DNA from: Rhodothermia bacterium
Lineage (GTDB): Bacteria; Bacteroidota; Rhodothermia; Rhodothermales; JABDKH01
Direction of reading: 5' to 3'
Length of the DNA: 9,826 nucleotides
NCBI GenBank assembly: GCA_018679295.1
Contig: JAHHLP010000112.1
Location: forward strand, 1-9,826
Positions 7,701-9,826 of this stretch are shown in pieces (position 1 is the first letter of the stretch; the number at the start of each line of letters is the position of its first letter). The notes beneath the pieces are model-generated. The model made no database searches. It saw only the letters and a list, made by a program, of their open reading frames with translations, and was not told the origin of the DNA. Position numbers and translations under genes: made by a program.

Positions 7701-7913
7701 GCTGGTTTTGAGGTTACGGACCGAATTGAGGTCAGATATAGTGCTACTGAGTCTTTGCGCGGAGCGATCGCTCACCATGCCGAGTGGATTCGGAACGAGA
7801 CCCTCGCACTAGAGTTAGAAGAGGCTAGCCATCCCGACGGTGACCTAGTCGAGGTTTTTCAGATTGATGGCGAGGAATTTACGGTTGCAGTCCGGCGTGT
7901 CGATAGACGGTAG
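4737..7913 (+). CDS. ileS: Isoleucyl-tRNA synthetase, IleRS2 (eukaryote-like) type, GXHH motif
   Basis: Class I synthetase that charges tRNA-Ile with isoleucine in the cytosol; essential for translation. At 1058 residues it is full length. PPTANGRPGIHH (48-59) is the ATP-binding signature, with GIHH at 56-59 where most enzymes have HIGH. The CP1 editing domain includes WTTTPWT (224-230) and GTGIVHTAPAFGAED (319-333), so hydrolytic editing of valine should be intact. KMSKTKGN starts at 602. The anticodon-binding region includes LSNWYVRRSRRRFW. The C-terminal part (about 900-1058) is of the IleRS2 kind and has no zinc finger. Positions that hold zinc cysteines in other IleRS read SPGS (183-186), DWRK (396-399) and WQSDAPG (466-472); only two cysteines occur in the whole protein. 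It starts after the 170-base gap and ends 32 bases before the DksA-like gene. Confidence 0.97.
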   Translation: MTKFAEVKRFNHPEIEKGTLRWWKEHDIFARSISEREGGPVFSFYEGPPTANGRPGIHHVMARTIKDIFCRYKTAKGYLVTRKAGWDTHGLPVEIEVEKELGLDGRDQVYEYGIDKYNRACRESVSRYTELWDELTQRMGYWVDLEHPYVTYRSEYIESVWWLLKQIHKKGLLYKGHKIQWYSPGSGTVLSSHEVSLGYREVQDPSVFIRFAVAGQDNTYFLAWTTTPWTLISNTALAVGPDIKYVRVRVQQDDGVQERLILAEDRLEVLREEYVVEADYRGADLVGERYEPLFDYFVDRVTEDGWRVVPADYVSTEDGTGIVHTAPAFGAEDFLTAQRENLPLVNPVAPDGRFTDEAPLVAGQWFKDADKVINRDLRARGLLYRHDSYLHNYPHDWRKETPLMSYPVESWFIRTTAIKERLIELNNQINWQPEGIGTGRFGEWLENNIDWALSRRRFWGTPLPIWQSDAPGSEYIEVIGSIAELREKVGDNLPPYDELDLHRPFVDNLTWPAPDGGTMRRVEDLIDVWFDSGAMPFAQWHYPFENDAAFEESFPADFIAEGVDQTRGWFYTLHAIAALVRDSVAYRNVVVNGLVLDENGDKMSKTKGNAVDPFDVIDRYGADVVRWYMMSNSPPWENLKFSERGLQDTLRKFFSTLENVYSFFATYANIDRFIYDEDPVPLAERSELDRWILSRVHSVVETVDSSLADYNPTRAARAIEDLVEALSNWYVRRSRRRFWKSGKAEDKLAAYQTIYEVLVTVAQLMSPVAPFFGEWLFRNLTKVAPRAFPESVHLALFPESEGSMIDQVLEHRMQLARTISSIILGLRNTSGINVRQPLARALVVIGQGVDREDVDAVRDIILDEVNVKKLEYIESSSDVVHRSAKPNFQSLGKRLGKLMKPVNAAVREWGEEEIEAFVHDGSHEIEVDGQTVVLGADDVVIVSEGVKGWLVESEGGVTTALDVSVTDELAKEGLARESVNRIQNLRKQAGFEVTDRIEVRYSATESLRGAIAHHAEWIRNETLALELEEASHPDGDLVEVFQIDGEEFTVAVRRVDRR

Positions 7914-7945
7914 TCGTCCTGCACTTATTTGATGGGAGATTGACT

Positions 7946-8917
7946 ATGGCAACGAGAAAGACTTCAAGTAAGAGCAAGTCCAAGTCGCGGACGTCAGCTA
8001 AGAAGGCCACGGCTCGCAAGAGGACTGCAAAGAAGGCAGCGCCGAAGAAGAAGGCCACGGCCCGCAAGAGGACCGCGAAGAAGGCAGCGCCGAAGAAGAA
8101 GACCACGGCTCGCAAGAGGACCGCCAAGAAGGCCGCGCCCAAGAAGAAGACCACGGCTCGCAAGAGGACCGCGAAGAAGGCCGCGCCCAAGAAGAAGGTC
8201 ACGGCTCGCAAGGCGACTCCGAAGAAAGCGGCACCCAAAAAGAAGGCAGCAACCCGCAAATCGACGGCGAAGAAGTCGACCGCCAGGAAGTCTGCTGCAA
8301 AGAAAGGCACCGCGCGCAAGTCGGCGGCGAAGAAGACCAGTACCAGAAAAACCGCAACGAAGAAGACTACTGCTACACGCAAGAAAGCCGCTTCCAAGAA
8401 AGTTGCCAAGCGGGTGACAGCAAAGAAGAAAGTGGCAGCGAACAAGAAGTCCTCAGCGCCTTCAACTAGCGGAAAAGCGACCTCCCGCAACGGCAAGGGT
8501 AGTGCGACAGCAGCCAGGAAGAGGCAGGAAACGCCTAAAGTCATCAAGACGCCATTCTCGAAGTCGGAACTCGACCATTTTCGCAAGCTCATCCTTGCGC
8601 GGCGCCGGTCTGCCGTTGAGGACATCGACAGTCTCAAGAGTCAACTTGCGGACTCGCGCGAGCAGTCGGAGAACGACACGGCCTACAGCTTCCATATGGC
8701 GGACGCCGGAACGGACGCTATGGAACGCGAGAAGCTCTACATGATGGTCGCTCGGCAACAGAAGTTTGTCGGCTATCTTGATCGTGCACTCGAGCGAATC
8801 GAGAACCGCACCTACGGCATATGCAAGGTGACAGGCAACCCGATCTCCAAGGAGCGCCTCGAGGCAGTACCCCACACCGAGATCTCTATTGACGCCAAGC
8901 GTCAACAGAAGAGGTAG
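7946..8917 (+). CDS. TraR/DksA-family protein with histone H1-like lysine-rich N-terminus
   Basis: The C-terminal part (about 200-323) is a DksA/TraR domain: the long helix from TPFSKSELDHFRKLILARRR, a coiled-coil tip near ADAGTDAMERE (D253, D257) and a zinc-finger-like module. Such proteins enter the RNA polymerase secondary channel and tune initiation, often with ppGpp. The finger is degenerate: C293-x2-T296-x17-S314-x2-A317, the exact spacing of the E. coli C4 finger, but with one cysteine left. Residues 1-190 are almost all Lys, Ala, Arg, Thr, Ser and Pro, with 16-residue repeats of the type TARKRTAKKAAPKKK, like histone H1 tails or bacterial AlgP/HctB. DNA or RNA binding is inferred. The ATG at 7946 has GGGAG seven bases upstream and is preferred over an in-frame TTG at 7940. 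It lies 32 bases after ileS. Confidence 0.9.
   Translation: MATRKTSSKSKSKSRTSAKKATARKRTAKKAAPKKKATARKRTAKKAAPKKKTTARKRTAKKAAPKKKTTARKRTAKKAAPKKKVTARKATPKKAAPKKKAATRKSTAKKSTARKSAAKKGTARKSAAKKTSTRKTATKKTTATRKKAASKKVAKRVTAKKKVAANKKSSAPSTSGKATSRNGKGSATAARKRQETPKVIKTPFSKSELDHFRKLILARRRSAVEDIDSLKSQLADSREQSENDTAYSFHMADAGTDAMEREKLYMMVARQQKFVGYLDRALERIENRTYGICKVTGNPISKERLEAVPHTEISIDAKRQQKR
8003..8242 (+). repeat. 48-bp in-frame tandem repeat coding the H1-like tail
   Basis: Five consecutive 48-bp units start at 8003, 8051, 8099, 8147 and 8195. Each encodes 16 residues of the form K-x-T-A-R-K-R-T-A-K-K-A-A-P-K-K. The first four differ by only a few bases, mostly third-position changes (gcg/gcc, gca/gcg, ccg/ccc). 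The fifth is degenerate (KATPKK in place of KRTAKK), and the sequence then decays into shorter TARKSAAKK-like units to about 8340. The nucleotide similarity points to recent duplication by slippage or unequal recombination. As the unit is a multiple of three, copy-number change would lengthen or shorten the tail without breaking the frame. Confidence 0.93.
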
Positions 8918-8932
8918 CTACCGTACAAACGC

Positions 8933-8983
8933 AGACACAACCAAATGGAGGCGGCACCGTATGGTACCGCCTCGTTTGTGTCT
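8933..8983 (+). terminator. Strong two-part hairpin between dksA-like gene and lspA
   Basis: Outer arms AGACACAA (8933-8940) and TTGTGTCT (8976-8983) are perfect complements. Inside, GAGGCGG (8948-8954) pairs with CCGCCTC (8967-8973), then a C/A mismatch, then ACC/GGT closing a GTAT loop (8959-8962). It starts 15 bases after the upstream stop and ends 17 bases before the lspA ATG. No run of T follows, so it is not a textbook intrinsic terminator. It could attenuate read-through, stabilise the 3' end of the upstream message or act in the lspA leader. Confidence 0.55.
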
Positions 8984-9000
8984 AAACAGACCCGCTCAGA

Positions 9001-9795
9001 ATGCGCGTACTCTGGCTTACAGGAGTGATTGTGGCGCTCGACCAAGCGACAAAGATGCTGGTCGTGCAGACTATGTATCGCTCGCAGAGCATCCCGCTGA
9101 TAGGCGACTGGTTGAGCCTGACCTATACGGAGAACCCCGGCATGGCATTCGGCATCACGTTCGGGCCGAAGTCACTCATCACCTATTTCTCCATCTTCGC
9201 AACGGCCGTAATTATTTTCTATCTGATTTCGATCCGAAAGGGATATGCGCCGTACCGGACGAGTCTTGCGCTGGTTTTAGGTGGCGCGCTGGGCAATATC
9301 ATTGATCGCGTCTTTTACGGCGCGTTGATCTATGGTGAGCCGTTCTTTCAGGGCCGCGTCGTCGATTTCATCCACGTGAATGTGTGGCGGGGTTACCTGC
9401 CGGATTCTATTCCGTTGCTGGGCGGTAAATACATTGCGCTCTTTCCGATTTGGAACGTGGCGGATATGTCGATCGTCGTCGGTGTGGTGGGCATTCTCGT
9501 TTTCCAGAAGGCCTTTCATAGCCGCCAGGCTCGTTCCGACGCGAAGGTAGCGTTTCAGGTAGCGGAGGGCGTCCCGGTGCCAGTGCCCGAAGGTTCGAGC
9601 GGCGCAGATTTTGGCGCCGCTACGGCTTCTGGAGATGGAACCATAGTAGATGGAGACGCTGGTCGCGCGGAAGTTCCTCGCGCTGACGATCTCAGTAGTG
9701 CAGCGCCCCCGGAGGAGGATATTTCAGAGGGTCGGAAGGATCTCCGGCCGGACGACACCGCTCCACCACCCGCAGACTCTGCGACCCGAGCCTAG
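9001..9795 (+). CDS. lspA: Lipoprotein signal peptidase (signal peptidase II) with acidic C-terminal tail
   Basis: Inner-membrane aspartyl protease that cuts the signal peptide from diacylglyceryl-modified prolipoproteins (peptidase family A8). Visible motifs are ALDQATK (12-18), ENPGMAFG (44-51), GGALGNIIDR (94-103), VVDF with catalytic D122 and NVADMSIVVG with catalytic D155. The two aspartates are 33 residues apart, compared with about 19 in Pseudomonas, because of a loop insertion (about 128-148). Four membrane helices are seen near 3-20, 59-78, 87-104 and 150-170. After a basic stretch (HSRQAR) a tail of about 90 residues, rich in Asp, Glu, Ala, Pro and Gly, extends to residue 264; typical LspA is 160-210. 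The tail should be cytosolic and disordered. The ATG has no Shine-Dalgarno, and an in-frame TAA at 8983-8985 limits any earlier start. Confidence 0.95.
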   Translation: MRVLWLTGVIVALDQATKMLVVQTMYRSQSIPLIGDWLSLTYTENPGMAFGITFGPKSLITYFSIFATAVIIFYLISIRKGYAPYRTSLALVLGGALGNIIDRVFYGALIYGEPFFQGRVVDFIHVNVWRGYLPDSIPLLGGKYIALFPIWNVADMSIVVGVVGILVFQKAFHSRQARSDAKVAFQVAEGVPVPVPEGSSGADFGAATASGDGTIVDGDAGRAEVPRADDLSSAAPPEEDISEGRKDLRPDDTAPPPADSATRA

Positions 9796-9826
9796 CCCTC
9801 ATCCGTCGCAGCAATGTCTTCGTACC

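Noticed and set aside
7940..7945. TTG at 7940 as start of the DksA-like gene
   Set aside because: ATG two codons later has better spacing to the GGGAG element; TTG would sit one base from it.
7879..8637. 252-residue minus-strand frame, very rich in Phe, Leu, Ala and Val
   Set aside because: It is the antisense of the Lys/Ala repeat: AAG-rich codons read backwards give Phe/Leu. It is not a believable membrane protein and the + strand gene has clear domains and a ribosome site.
9814..9826. ATG at 9814 as the start of a next gene
   Set aside because: Only four codons remain before the window ends and no Shine-Dalgarno is seen.

Overview
The window looks like ordinary chromosomal housekeeping DNA from a moderately GC-rich bacterium, with no sign of phage, plasmid, insertion sequence, CRISPR array, tRNA or rRNA. 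All nine genes lie on the + strand, packed mostly within 15-170 bases of each other. The best taxonomic guess is the Rhodothermia side of the Bacteroidota/Rhodothermota (Salinibacter/Rhodothermus relatives). This is inferred from the run ileS - TraR/DksA - lspA, a DivIVA protein beside a lipoprotein signal peptidase, a CPXCG cysteine-rich protein and several starts with no Shine-Dalgarno sequence. No database search was possible.

Layout. 1-1494 is the 3' end of an ABC-type FtsX/YbbP-like permease cut by the window edge. 1510-1701 is a small CPXCG zinc-ribbon-type protein, and 1719-2429 is the YggS/PLPBP pyridoxal-phosphate homeostasis protein. 2510-2767 is a short PspB-like membrane/coiled-coil protein, followed by a long DivIVA-domain protein (2804-3664). 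A purine nucleoside phosphorylase occupies about 3757-4566; its start is unclear and coding may begin near 3712. After a 170-base non-coding gap with inverted repeats comes isoleucyl-tRNA synthetase (4737-7913). It is followed by a TraR/DksA protein with a histone-H1-like lysine-rich N-terminus (7946-8917), a strong hairpin (8933-8983), and lipoprotein signal peptidase LspA with an acidic tail (9001-9795).

How the genes relate. The first three genes are spaced like one transcription unit. The PspB-like and DivIVA genes form a second close pair, both concerned with the membrane or cell envelope by domain type. ileS, dksA-like and lspA form a third group (translation, transcription control, lipoprotein maturation), with the hairpin able to separate lspA expression from the genes before it.

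Most interesting points. (1) The DksA-like protein joins a chromatin-like Lys/Ala/Arg tail, built on a 48-bp tandem repeat, to a DksA domain whose four zinc-cysteine positions read C, T, S, A at the exact spacing of the E. coli C4 finger. (2) IleRS carries GIHH instead of the class I HIGH signature, a swap linked to mupirocin hyper-resistance, and has lost every zinc-ligand cysteine. (3) The purine nucleoside phosphorylase reading frame extends upstream of the only standard start, to an ATC codon with a well-placed Shine-Dalgarno inside a small hairpin. I found no clearly new multi-gene system.
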